Shown in pieces: positions 52,282 through 61,576 of a stretch of DNA of 64,000 nucleotides. The stretch spans positions 78,257,852 through 78,321,851 of the forward strand of contig OZ024830.1 of assembly GCA_964016985.1 (NCBI GenBank), in the 5' to 3' direction. The stretch comes from Anodontia alba. Its lineage: Eukaryota > Mollusca > Bivalvia > Lucinida > Lucinidae. The translations under genes and the position numbers were made by a program. The notes below the pieces were generated by a model. It was not told the DNA's origin. It made no database searches and saw only the letters and a program-made list of their open reading frames with translations. Each line of letters opens with the position of its first letter. Position 1 is the first letter of the stretch.

Positions 52282-52541
52282 ACGAAAACACGCCAATTCA
52301 AGTACTGAAAATTTTACCACCAAAAAATGAAAAGTTTTCTCATAAAAATTCTGATATATTTCATATTTCTGCTCAAAACAAAGATTGTGGGTACTCGTTA
52401 GAATCACCTCAGTGGTTCTAATCTGTTTTTGAGCAGAAATAAGAAAAATAATGTATTATACCCCTGTAAACCCCACCCAGTTTTACTATATAAAAGTGGG
52501 GTTTAAGGGAGTCAACATTATATAGGCATGTTTTCGTGAGG
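52282..52541 (-). mobile_element. Family R hairpin MITE
   Basis: ACGAAAACACGCC to GGCATGTTTTCGT; arms AGATTGTGGGTACTCG and TAATCTGTTTTTGAGCAG; TTTTACTATATAAAAGTGGG corresponds to 1543-1560 inverted. Confidence 0.76.
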
Positions 52542-52652
52542 ACTAATTTGTTTATAACACTAACATGTGACAGCAGATGTGACACTATCTTCCTTAGAAT
52601 TTATATCAGTGAATACCTAAATCTACTGAAAGCCATATTTGACTGATTTAGA

Positions 52653-52982
52653 CCGGCACAGTGGCTCAGTGGTAGAGCGTCCGCTTTGTGACCGGGAGGT
52701 TGCGGGTTCGATCCCCGGCCGGGTCATACCAAAGACTTTAAAACTGGTACTAGCTGCTCTTTCGCTTGGCGCTCAGCATTAAGAAAGTAGAGCTAGAACT
52801 GGTCAGCTCAGTGTCAGTATAATGTGACTGGGTGGAATATCATGTCAAAGTGTCTGGGGCGTGATATTTCAGTGAGGCAGCACTCTAAAAGTGAACATTG
52901 AGCTCCCTGCCACATCCAGACACCGTCGCGATATGACTGAAAAAGGTTGAAAGCGACGTTAAGCCCAAATCAAACAAACAAA
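52653..52982 (+). mobile_element. tRNA-derived SINE, V/RUDI-like, full length
   Basis: The head CAGTGGCTCAGTGGTAGAGC (A box), CCGCTTTGTGACCGGG and GGTTCGATCCCCGG (B box) is an almost canonical tRNA 5' body. The 3' part GAAAGCGACGTTAAGCCC and tail AAATCAAACAAACAAAA follow. A perfect 11-bp duplication ACTGATTTAGA lies at 52642-52652 and 52983-52993. The tail resembles molluscan V-type SINEs such as RUDI (from memory, not checked). Confidence 0.9.
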
Positions 52983-53109
52983 ACTGATTTAGAGCTGATA
53001 CTTTGAAAATGAAGCCCAAGAAATGCTGATTGTATTATGTTCTTGTAGGTAGTCATTGGAATAATCATGACATGTTTTGGTGGAAAAATAACATAAACTA
53101 TTTTCTTAA

Positions 53110-53329
53110 CCCATTGTATACTGAATAGACTCTCCCACACTATATATTGGAAGAGTCCAATTTCAATTTTATGTACATCCGGTTATGAGATTTACATATT
53201 CCCAGAGAAAAATGGCTAAACTATTTGCAAAGAGTGGAGACCCTGATCAGATGCCGCATTCTGTGGCGTCTGTTCTGGATCTGCAGTGTTTGCCAGTTAC
53301 CCTTTTATGGGTCTCCCGACTGCAATGGG
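53110..53329 (-). mobile_element. Family I hairpin MITE
   Basis: TTAA at 53106-53109 and 53330-53333; CCCATTGTATACTGAATAG to GTCTCCCGACTGCAATGGG. Core GCAAAGAGTGGAGACCC ... GATCTGCAGTGTTTGCC. Confidence 0.84.
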
Positions 53330-53409
53330 TTAATGCTAATTTTATTAAGAGCTGCATTGTTGTTATATTTGTTTTGTTTGGTTATTTAAATTGTTTTATG
53401 TATTTGCTT

Positions 53410-53478
53410 TATGTGGCATCTGATCTCGGTCTACACTGTTTGCTCAGGTCCATCTGTTCCCATTACTTAGGATAAATA
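53410..53478 (+). mobile_element. Family C right-end fragment
   Basis: GTGGCATCTGATCTCGGTCT, ACACTGTTTGCTCAGG and CCCATTACTTAGGATAAATA. Confidence 0.6.
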
Positions 53479-53766
53479 CGTAATCTTATTTTAATCTGGC
53501 CAGGGACAAGTTTGAACAAGTATAAGCCTTCACAAAAAAGCTTGGTCGACACTTGGCATACATTGTATATTAAGCTTAAACCAAAAGTTTTTTTTAAAAC
53601 TAATACTTGGTTATAATAACATCAGGCAGATCATGGAAAATACCATTGGACCAATCCATGACCTTTCATAAAGGGCTTCCTGAGAAATGACACATAAGAT
53701 TGTCTTTGCCTATGGGCAAAACCAATAGAGGAAGCTTCTCTGGAGCCCTATTTGGCTGTTTCATAA
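53479..53766. other. No recognised feature
   Basis: Nothing recognised. Confidence 0.35.
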
Positions 53767-53770
53767 CTAA

Positions 53771-53952
53771 CCCATGTCATGCTGAATAAATTAAGATGCC
53801 ACGCCCACTGCAAATTTCAGCCAATCAGATTACTTGATTCAAATTATTGATATAAATTCACATACAGAATGGCAAACAGTGCAGATCCAGATCAGTTCAG
53901 AAGCCAACTGATCTGGATCTCCACTGGTATATTGGGTTCAGCAAGACTAGGG
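53771..53952 (+). mobile_element. Family A hairpin MITE, shortened
   Basis: Left CCCATGTCATGCTGAATAAA, right TTCAGCAAGACTAGGG; both flanks CTAA instead of TTAA. One core arm is trimmed. Confidence 0.76.
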
Positions 53953-54159
53953 CTAAGTGACATATGTAAACACAATGTGATTGACAAACTGACCTTACAA
54001 GATAAGGCTGACTGACCTTACAAGGCAAATATGTACTGGTCACTTATACATCAGAATAAAAATTTATACAATAGAATAAAATATGTCAAGGGCAGAGTAG
54101 AGGAAAATATTCTTTCCTTTGATATTGACCTTACAGAAATAATATTTACCATATTCAAC

Positions 54160-54345
54160 CTACTTATCACACCCTTTAAGTTCATAGTCAAGCAATTTTG
54201 TAGTCGTCAGATTACAATCTGTGTACTTTTATCTACTCTTTAAATAAATGTATGTCATTGTGTACCCATTTGAATTGTCTCAGCTTGTAGAATTCAAATG
54301 AGTACCCACAACATATGCTTTTATAAAAAAAAGTCTGAAAAAAAA
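54160..54345 (+). mobile_element. Family N MITE, partial
   Basis: TTCATAGTCAAGCAATTTTG, CATTTGAATTGTCTCAGC / GTAGAATTCAAATGAGTACC and CACAACATATGCTTTTATAA. Ends not resolved. Confidence 0.65.
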
Positions 54346-54433
54346 ACATAATAGGCATCATGAAATATATGGTCTCACAAAGTCCTCTGCTGATCTTACG
54401 TTAAACTGTACCATTAGTAGATGGATATTTTAA

Positions 54434-54639
54434 CCCTTGTCCTGCTGAGCCCGGATATACCCTGCCTTTGCAAGCAGTGTAGATCCAGATCAGTTGGCTT
54501 CTGAAGAAGCCAACTGATCTGGATCTACACTGTTTGCCATTGAGTATGGAAATTTATAGCAACAATCCAGATCAAGTAATCTGATTGGCTGAAAATTAAA
54601 AGTGGGCGTGGCATCTTAATTTATTCAGCAGGACAAGGG
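54434..54639 (-). mobile_element. Family A hairpin MITE, best-preserved copy
   Basis: 206 bp between TTAA at 54430-54433 and 54640-54643, perfect 16-bp ends CCCTTGTCCTGCTGA(G/A), perfect hairpin with arms of about 30 bp. Probably among the youngest copies here. Confidence 0.9.
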
Positions 54640-54654
54640 TTAAGGTTGCTGACT

Positions 54655-55202
54655 GAGTTAAATTTGGTATGACCAAAACACAGAAGCCCCACTTTTGTTT
54701 CTAACTGAGTTTTCCAGACTGTTGTTTTGATATTTGTAATGTTCATAAAATTTAATAGAATAAGTGTTCTGATATACACTAAGTTTCATGAAAATTATTA
54801 AGCTCTCAGTGAGGTTTTGAAGAATCTGCAGACTCATTGTGAGAGAAATATACTATTTTTATCATAAATATACACATATTCTTGAAAACTTTTGAAGTAA
54901 CTAGAGTATAATCATAAAATTATTACCTATGTTGACCTAACTTGGCTATGTAGCCTAGTTAGAAAGTACATATTTAGGCAATATTTTCTGCTATAATTCT
55001 TTACTGCAAACTAGGGGTAGACAACAAAAAATAAAGTTATATCGATATTAGCTCTGTCAGCCACCTTTAAACATTCCTGTAATTTTGAAAAACTAAGCAT
55101 TGTATCTGGCGGAGGACTATAAATCCCATATTCATCTCTTTTATTTGGACCAAGAGAGAAAAAGCGACGTTTTTCGATTATAGATTTGGATACTAACTGC
55201 AT
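54655..55202 (-). repeat. Dispersed repeat Y, copy 2, with reading frame
   Basis: Same order of blocks as 39580-40380. On the minus strand 55202-55011 is open for 63 codons and reads ...FSKLQECLKVADRANIDITL then FFVVYP. In copy 1 the same position gives a peptide ending DFEITLLFLVY, so the peptide is partly conserved. Origin (TE protein or duplicated host exon) unknown. Confidence 0.6.
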
Positions 55203-55253
55203 GAAGTAGTAGTAGTATTTTTTACTAAATTGACTGGGATTTTTTGGTTGGGG

Positions 55254-55272
55254 TTGGGGGGGGGGGGGGGGT
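55254..55272 (+). repeat. G homopolymer run
   Basis: An uninterrupted G-run of about 16, preceded by GGTTGGGGTTG and followed by GTGGTGG. Confidence 0.93.
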
Positions 55273-55435
55273 GGTGGCAGTGGGGGGTCTCACGTTTATT
55301 AGATGCTGATATTTCTCAGAAAAATGATGAAAAAAATCGGCACTCATTATCTCAACTTCTTGAATATCTCATAGTGAACATCTGGTCTCTGTTTTAACAT
55401 GGAAAGCTAACAACATATAACAAAATATTATTAAA

Positions 55436-55826
55436 AAAGAGGAGAAAATACTCCTAAGGCCAGAGAAAATTAATTATTAGATTCTCATCCAGATTTTAGA
55501 AAAAGATGGAGTGGGTGGGTGGATTTTATTTTTTATTCCTAGGCCTCTCCAATGATGAGGTAAAACATTGCAAAACAAGATAACTGACACAAACTATCAT
55601 GCGCGAAAAGAAGAAAACCTTATTTTAATACCCTTTTCTTAACAAGTAATTCGTCTGCAATTCTTAAAAGTGTTATAAAATCTGTTTTCAGCATAAGTCC
55701 AACTGTCTCTGAAAAAAATTTCCACCTGGAAATTCTTTATTCTGTCAGACTTTTTAGGGGCGGGTGGGGATGAGAATCTAATAATTAATTTTTCTCTGGC
55801 CTAAGGAGAAATTTCTCCTCTTTTCC
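55436..55826. mobile_element. Foldback element P with 55-bp inverted ends
   Basis: AGAGGAGAAAATACTCCTAA, GGCCAGAGAAAATTAATTAT and TAGATTCTCATCC at 55437-55492 are repeated inverted at 55767-55823 (GGATGAGAATCTAATAATTA, AAGGAGAAATTTCTCCTC). The 270-bp middle has no frame of note. Confidence 0.82.
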
Positions 55827-55942
55827 ACAAAATTTTCACTCTAACTTCAGGAGTTTTGTGAAATGTGGATGTTTCAGGAGTCAATTTATAAATTCATTGG
55901 TAAAATTTAGTTCAATTTAGTTTTCCTCAATTCTGCAAATCT

Positions 55943-56187
55943 GGGCCCAGTTGTTCAAAGCTTACGATGTCATTAGTTAACGATTCGTTAAAATTTACAT
56001 CAAGTGATACGCAAATATGCTGAAATTTTTTGCTGAAAAAATGTGAGTAGCTTTTGCAGTGCAAAAGCTACTCACATTTTTTCAGCAAAAAATATCAGAA
56101 TATTGTATATTGAATCTGCTAAAACAGTTAACGAAATGACCCTTAACGAGCTCGTTAAGCTAACGACGCTTTGAACAACCGGGCCCT
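55943..56187 (+). mobile_element. Family F element, intact
   Basis: GGGCCCAGTTGTTCAAAGC to GCTTTGAACAACCGGGCCC, with GTCATTAGTTAACGATTCG inner arms and the central perfect hairpin GAGTAGCTTTTGCA / TGCAAAAGCTACTC. Confidence 0.88.
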
Positions 56188-56199
56188 GATATATCAAAG

Positions 56200-56267
56200 T
56201 ATGGATATCTCAAAGTATTTTGGAGTCTCAGTCCCTTGGACTTTCAGATAATGAGAGTCGACTGTAG
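56200..56267 (-). mobile_element. Family T end fragment
   Basis: GGATATCTCAAAGTATTTTG and AATGAGAGTCGACTG, the inverse of the T left end at 56318. Confidence 0.6.
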
Positions 56268-56317
56268 TAATAAAATGATACTGAGGCAATAAATCTGGTA
56301 TCCATATTGTATAATAC

Positions 56318-56769
56318 AGTTGACTCTCACTATCTCAAACTCTAAGGGACCAGAATGTTTGGTTTGAGATAACAGTAGTTTGAGATAACAGGAGTTGAAA
56401 AGAATAGAATATAGCAAACTAAACCATTTTTGGTCCAGTTGTATACAAAATTTCCATAAGGTAGTTGACCATATAATTATCATTGACCGGGTTGTCTGTA
56501 AAACCTGGACTGGGAAATTTGGGATATTGGCAAACAGTGCAGACTGCAGACCCAGATCAGATGCTGCAAAATGTGTAGTCTTGTCAGGGTCTGCACTGTT
56601 TGCATAAATTACAGAAGGTTAAGGGCTCAGTGAAACAGTGGTGAGTCCCAGATCAGGACCATTTCCCCAGCCTGCACTCAGAGACACCCACCAGTGTTGT
56701 CAGTCAGCAGCTTTGATTGTTCGTTATTCAGTTTGAGTTATCTGTATTTGAGATAACAAGAATCAACTG
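56318..56769 (+). mobile_element. Family T element with a shared hairpin core
   Basis: Ends CAGTTGACTCTCACTATC and AGATAACAAGAATCAACTG; inner GGTTTGAGATAACAG repeats. The middle (56527-56603) holds GGCAAACAGTGCAGACTG ... GGGTCTGCACTGTTTGC, the core hairpin of the TTAA families. Confidence 0.7.
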
Positions 56770-56779
56770 ACCATATTAA

Positions 56780-56890
56780 ACCTGCAGTAAGCACACAGTC
56801 AAGCAATTTCATAGTCTTCAGATTACAGCCAGTATACTTTTATCTACTTCTTTATAAAAGCACAACATATGCTTTTATAAAGAAAATGAA
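56780..56890 (+). mobile_element. Family N MITE, collapsed core
   Basis: CACACAGTCAAGCAATTTC, CTACTTCTTTATAAAAGC joined directly to ACAACATATGCTTTTATAAA, so most of the hairpin is deleted. Confidence 0.62.
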
Positions 56891-57174
56891 TAAGTGCAAC
56901 TGTCCTCAACAGATGTTCTCTTAGTAGGTGAATATTTGACTACAAGTGTTTTTCCAGTAAATTTGAAAGACCTAATGTAAGGTAAAATGTTGTGGTCATT
57001 TCAACTTTATCTGACCTTTCTACTTTGCCTGACCTGTGACTTTCTGTCCTTGGACTGTTTGTTTATAAAAAATCACACTAAGCAGCCCTTTAGCTTGTTA
57101 TTGGTCGGTAAATGATGCTATCAGTGCTGTGTGACAGCCGTAGCTAGTAACTGGATAAATATTTTTCCAATTTC
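56891..57174. other. No recognised feature
   Basis: Nothing recognised. Confidence 0.35.
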
Positions 57175-57375
57175 TTCACCAAAATATACCTTATTCGACC
57201 TAATTATTGTACATACCCCATTAGGCACACAGCACAGTCAAACAATTTCGCCAGTGTGCCGTTATCTACTTGTTTGTAAAATATATATGTTGTTGGTACT
57301 CATATGAATTGCCTTGACTTGGCAAATCAAATGAGCATCAACAATATATGATTTTACAAATAAAATCATAAACAA
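57175..57375 (+). mobile_element. Family N MITE
   Basis: CTTATTCGACCTAATTATTG, GGTACTCATATGAATTGCC / CAAATCAAATGAGCATC, TATGATTTTACAAATAAAAT. Confidence 0.66.
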
Positions 57376-57440
57376 AATCTCATAAACATCATTACATAGT
57401 CCCCTCGTATGCGTGAAGTCCCCAGTTGGTCTTTCTTTAA

Positions 57441-57570
57441 TCCTTGTCCAATAAATTAAGATGCCATGCCCACTTATGATTTTTAGCCAATCAGATTACT
57501 TGATCCAGATTTTTGCTATAAATTCACATACTTAAAGGCAAACAGTGCAGATCCAGATCAGTTGGCTGAT
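57441..57570 (+). mobile_element. Family A MITE truncated by a SINE
   Basis: TTAA 57437-57440, TCCTTGTCCAATAAATTAAG, left arm to CAGATCAGTTGGCTGATC; the rest is missing. Confidence 0.72.
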
Positions 57571-57571
57571 C

Positions 57572-57860
57572 TGGAATTTTACAGCCCAGTCAATACTGTT
57601 AAGGTCATGTCAACCAGTGAATAAACCCACTCACGCTTTTGCTGGGCTGGCTTAGTCCACTAAGTGGTTAAAGAGTACTTGTGTACATACTTTTGCTAGT
57701 AACTGACAACTACCCTTCTTGAATCAGCAAAGTAGGCCGGGTTGTGGGGGAATGAATGCAGAAATCGATCTCAACAAAAGTTATGTGGTCTAGCTGGGGT
57801 TCGAACTTGCGACCCCAGAATCTGCAGACAGACACGCTGCCAACTGCGCTGTAGAGCCCT
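57572..57860 (-). mobile_element. SINE related to S1, different tRNA head
   Basis: Read on the minus strand, the head is GCGCAGTTGGCAGCGTG (A box) and GGGGTCGCAAGTTCGAACC (B box). The body GATTCAAGAAGGGTAGTTG and tail GACTGGGCTGTAAAATTCC match S1. So the S1 body is attached to another tRNA-like head. Confidence 0.75.
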
Positions 57861-57881
57861 GCTCATTTTCTTATGGCGTGG

Positions 57882-57966
57882 CTCATATATTCTTGTGGAG
57901 AAATAAGTGACCATGGATAAAACTTTTAAAAATGATTTGAAAAAAAAATGCCTTATCCAGAGCTCA
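57882..57966. mobile_element. Family D right half
   Basis: CATATATTCTTGTGGAGAAA and AATGCCTTATCCAGAGCTC. Confidence 0.5.
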
Positions 57967-58019
57967 AAATAATACTGTCAGAGAGACAATTTACAAGAAA
58001 TTACTGAATAATTATAACA

Positions 58020-58120
58020 TTTACCATGCTATGGGCATTTTGAGCAGATGACACTTTGAAATATTTTTCTTATTTTTTTTTCCAAAAAATAAGATCTGAC
58101 ACTTCATGCAAATTGTCTCC
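58020..58120. mobile_element. Family E left half
   Basis: TTACCATGCTATGGGCATTT, GAGCAGATGACACTTTG, ACTTCATGCAAATTGTCTCC. Confidence 0.55.
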
Positions 58121-58315
58121 TTATTTGCACAGGTATCTGTTTTGGTCTACACACAAAATTTAAAGGATTAACTTAAGCCTACAGATTATAGGGTGAAAAG
58201 CAGAGAAAATCATTCACATCAAAGGTTTCAGGCTTGCAAAGTCTGCACATGAAAATCATCAATGTTTTTATGCTGCCAAAACTCAAGACAGCATTTTCTT
58301 CAACCAAAAATTTCT

Positions 58316-58559
58316 GGGCCCAGTTGTTCAAAGTGTCGTTAGCTTAACGAGCTCGTTAAGGGTCATTTCGTTAACTGTTTTAGCGGATTCAATGTACAAT
58401 ATTCTGATATTTTTTCTGAAAAAATGTGAGTAGCTTTTGCATTGCAAAAGCTACTCACATTTTTTCAGCAAAAAATTTCAGCATATTTGCATATCACTTG
58501 ATGTAAATTTTAACGAATCGTTAGCTAACGACATCGTTAGTTTTGAACAACTGGGCCCT
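58316..58559 (-). mobile_element. Family F element, intact
   Basis: GGGCCCAGTTGTTCAAAGTG to TTTTGAACAACTGGGCCC; CTTAACGAGCTCGTTAAG and GTCATTTCGTTAACTG; central perfect hairpin as in the other copies. Confidence 0.88.
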
Positions 58560-58564
58560 GATAT

Positions 58565-58625
58565 TTTTCTTATTTCTCCATAAAAGTTTTGGTTATCAGG
58601 GAACTCAAAAGAAGCACTTCACGGA
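58565..58625. mobile_element. Family D fragment
   Basis: TTTTTCTTATTTCTCCATAA and GAAGCACTTCACGGAGG only. Confidence 0.45.
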
Positions 58626-58699
58626 GGTTCCTCTAGGTTTTTCAAAATTACTGGAAAAAACTTGCAGTAAAATATCCACGTAATAAGGGCACACTTTGA

Positions 58700-58820
58700 C
58701 CCATTTCCTGCTTAGCCCGGATATACCCTGCATTTGCAAACAGTGTAGATCCAGATCAGTTGGCTTCTTCAGAAATCTGTTTGCAAAGGCATGATGTATC
58801 CGGATTCAGCAGGACAAGGG
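58700..58820. mobile_element. Family A symmetric foldback derivative
   Basis: Both ends carry the same side of A: TTCCTGCTTAGCCCGGATAT, ACCCTGCATTTGCAAACAG on the left, and CTGTTTGCAAAGGCATG, TATCCGGATTCAGCAGG on the right, with TTAA at 58821-58824. The AT-rich A arm is absent. Confidence 0.75.
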
Positions 58821-58840
58821 TTAATAGAGATGATTGTTTA

Positions 58841-58873
58841 ATACAGGTGGTCTTTAAGACAGGTTTGACTGTA
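58841..58873 (+). mobile_element. Family G end fragment
   Basis: AATACAGGTGGTC and TTAAGACAGGTTTGACTG followed by TA. Confidence 0.55.
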
Positions 58874-58925
58874 GCAAAAAAATTGCTAGATATTCCTCTT
58901 TTGTAGAGTTATGAGTACATTTTAC

Positions 58926-59122
58926 ATAGCTCCAGATAAGGCACTTTTTTTCAGTCGAAAAATATTGATATTTTTTTTAAATTTTCCACAAAAACATATG
59001 TTGTGGGTGCTCATTAGAAGCGCCTTGCCAAGGCGCTTCTAGTGAGTACCCACAAAATATGTTTCCTTGGAGAAATAAGAAAGAATCTGATATAATGTGG
59101 CTACTCTCTCTTATTTGGAGCT
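58926..59122 (+). mobile_element. Family D MITE
   Basis: TAGCTCCAGATAAGGCAC to CTCTTATTTGGAGCTG; loop GCGCCTTGCCAAGGCGC is a perfect palindrome. Confidence 0.83.
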
Positions 59123-59141
59123 GTGATCTTAATATCGTCTT

Positions 59142-59799
59142 TAAAGGCTACATATTCCTCAAAAATAGATATTTTTATCCAAGAAAGGTTTAATAAATTG
59201 ATATACAGTTCTAACATAAAATGTGGCATCGGACAGCCTGTAAAATTTCAGTTAGTCTCTCATTTTGAACCGGATCAAGATTGAAATGATTTTTATCGTA
59301 TCTCTGATTAATATTGGCAACATTAATTCAGAGATACGATAAAAAAATCATTTCATTTCAAGAGTAAGAGACTAACTGAAATTTTGCCGGCCTTGATGGC
59401 TCAGTTGGATGTGCCGTCCGACTGGAGACCAGGAAGTCGCGGGTTCAACCCCAACCGAGATCAGCAACATTCTTTCGTGGAGATTGATCATGAAATATTT
59501 TCTTCAGTCATTCTCTCCCTTCCACTGATTCAAGAAGGGCAGTTGTCAGTTTCTAGCGAAAGAATGTGCACAATACTGGTTAACCGCTTAGAGGACTAAG
59601 CCTGCCCAGTAAATGTGTGGCTAGGTAAACTGACCACGCTCGACATGACCCCATTGGGTTGACTGGACCGTAAAATCTCAACACAAACAAACAAACAAAC
59701 TAACTGAAATTTTACAGGCTGTCATTAATACTAAATATCAATTTATTAAACCTTTCTTGGATAATAAAATGTCTATTTTTGAGTAGTATGGAGCCTTTA
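59142..59799 (+). mobile_element. Foldback element H split by an S1 SINE
   Basis: TAAAGGCTACATATTCCTC, AAAATAGATATTTTTATCC and GAAAGGTTTAATAAATTGAT at the left are repeated inverted at 59735-59799. Internal AGAGATACGATAAAAAAATC is also inverted, as is CTGTAAAATTTCAGTTAGTC. Without the SINE it would be about 330 bp of nearly continuous hairpin. Confidence 0.82.
59386..59698 (+). mobile_element. S1 tRNA-derived SINE, full length, in H
   Basis: Head CCGGCCTTGATGGCTCAG, B box GGGTTCAACCC, tail ACACAAACAAACAAAC. A perfect 15-bp duplication ACTAACTGAAATTTT lies at 59371-59385 and 59699-59713. Confidence 0.93.
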
Positions 59800-59819
59800 G
59801 ATGACTGAAATAACAATGA

Positions 59820-60015
59820 CAGAAGCGTCTGAGTGACTGTATGGTTAGTGCTCCCGACTTCGGAACATGAGGTTCAGGGTTTGAGTCTCAATGGAGGCCG
59901 AATTCATTTCATGATTTTGCAGCACTTTATTGCATAGAGTCTTTCATTATCACCCATCATCTCAATATGACTCAAATAATATTGAAAGGGACATAAAACA
60001 CCAACATCCTCATCA
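59820..60015 (+). mobile_element. S6 tRNA-derived SINE
   Basis: GTCTGAGTGACTGTATGG and GTTAGTGCTCCCGACTTCGG, B box CAGGGTTTGAGTCTC, body CATCTCAATATGACTC and tail AAGGGACATAAAACACCAAC. Confidence 0.72.
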
Positions 60016-60124
60016 ATAACATTGGTAGGATATTAAAATACACAAAAGTGTATTTAATGTCGGTTTCTCGAACTTCCAGATTTATTTTAGTTTAATATAG
60101 TCAAAGGGAAGTAACTTAACAATT

Positions 60125-60240
60125 ACTGAAGAGTATGGTAAATATTTAGGCTGTCCAAGTATTTATCCTAAGTATTGGCAAAGAGCAAATAGTGGAATTG
60201 TAGACCCAGATCAGATGCTACAGAATGCATCATCTAATCA
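60125..60240. mobile_element. Family C fragment, rearranged
   Basis: TATCCTAAGTATTGGCAAAG, AGCAAATAGTGGAATTG, CCAGATCAGATGC and CAGAATGCATC. Confidence 0.5.
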
Positions 60241-60254
60241 AGGTGTACTACTGC

Positions 60255-60440
60255 ATAGCTACAGATAAGAGGGGGGTATCCACATAATATTTTTCTTATT
60301 TCTCCAGGAAAACATATGTTGTGGGTACTCATTAGAAGCGCCTCGGCGAGGCACTTCTAATGAGTACCACAACATAAGTTTTCATGGAGAAATAAGAAAG
60401 ATATCAGCATTTTTTGGATGAAATTATCTGTTGCTATGGA
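60255..60440 (-). mobile_element. Family D MITE
   Basis: TAGCTACAGATAAGAGGGGG to AAATTATCTGTTGCTA; full arms and GCGCCTCGGCGAGGC loop. It sits between two family C pieces. Confidence 0.8.
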
Positions 60441-60575
60441 CCCAGAATGTGGCATCTGATCAGGGTCTACACTGTGCGCCACTCAACCAGCAGTTTCAGA
60501 CACATCAACAAGGCACATTCAAATTTTAGGACAAACATTGTAAGGAGTTAAGTGTCCGAATATTTAGACATAATA
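60441..60575 (-). mobile_element. Family C partial, reversed
   Basis: TGGCATCTGATCAGGGTCTA, GCCACTCAACCAGCAGTTTC, TTCAAATTTTAGGACAAAC and AGTGTCCGAATATTTAGAC. Confidence 0.66.
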
Positions 60576-60589
60576 TTATAATTACCATA

Positions 60590-60791
60590 TTTACCCTAAG
60601 TATTGGGACACCTTATCTACTTACCGTACTTATCTTAAAATTTGAAATAGTCCATTCTACTACTACTTGATGTGTCTCAAATACTGCTGTATGTGTGGCA
60701 AACGTCGTAGACCCTGATCAGTGGCATCTGATCTTGGGCTACACTGTTTGCAAAGGCCTATCTCTCCCAATACTTAGGGGTTATTACGATA
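60590..60791 (+). mobile_element. Family C MITE
   Basis: ACCATATTTACCCTAAGTAT to CCCAATACTTAGGGGTTATT; core arm partly deleted (GACCCTGATCAGTGGCATC). Confidence 0.78.
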
Positions 60792-61133
60792 TGTTAAGAT
60801 ACATTATATGATAGCCACCTGTATATATGATACTGGGTTGTGTGGTGTGTTCCAATTGACCAATTTCTTCCTATCTTTTTAATTTTTTCTCTGGATTGTT
60901 TGATTGGTTGTACAACATTTTAATGGTACAATATTTTACTTATAAACAAGAGCACCATCATCTTCGGAGCAAAAACCTGAAATCTAGTAAACAAGAACTA
61001 CCAGTACTCATTTTGAATATAACAATATACCAGTGCGTACCTGTAACCTAATTTCACAATACAGGATTTTATGTTACATATTTTATTATGGTGATTGTGC
61101 TGTTATGATTATTTTTGATGGGATTAACCCTTC
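60792..61133. other. No recognised feature
   Basis: No repeat ends or exon signals recognised. Confidence 0.35.
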
Positions 61134-61137
61134 TCTT

Positions 61138-61329
61138 GCTAAACATGACATGCCCTGTCTTAGCAAACAGTGTAGATCCAGATCAGTTGGCTTCTGAAGC
61201 CAACTAATCTGGATCTGCACTGTTTGTCATTAAATATGTGAATTTCTATCAAAAACCGGGATCAAATAATCTTATTGGCTGGAAATTAGAAGTGGGGGAG
61301 GCATCTTAATTTATTCAGCATGACAAGGG
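61138..61329 (-). mobile_element. Family A hairpin MITE
   Basis: TTAA at 61134-61137 and 61330-61333; CCCTTCTCTTGCTAAACATG to TTCAGCATGACAAGGG. The core loop is shortened (GGCTTCTGAAGCC). Confidence 0.83.
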
Positions 61330-61576
61330 TTAAATGGATATTATATTTTGTGCAGAATAGTTGCATTATATTCAGAAGACTGTTTTAGACTATTAAAGTA
61401 CTGTTATAGGATCAAGTGTTACAATTTATCCGGATTATTTTGATAAGACGGAGAAATACAAACGACCATAGGCAGACATAGACAGGTATTATGTGACCCG
61501 TGTCATGGGTGTAATGTGGTGATGCAATATTATTTCAGTGAATTAGCTCTGTAAAAGGATTGACTTTTTTTTTAAG

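Noticed and set aside
52653..52725. Functional tRNA gene
   Set aside because: The tRNA-like head continues into a SINE body with tail and target duplication, and the acceptor stem does not close.
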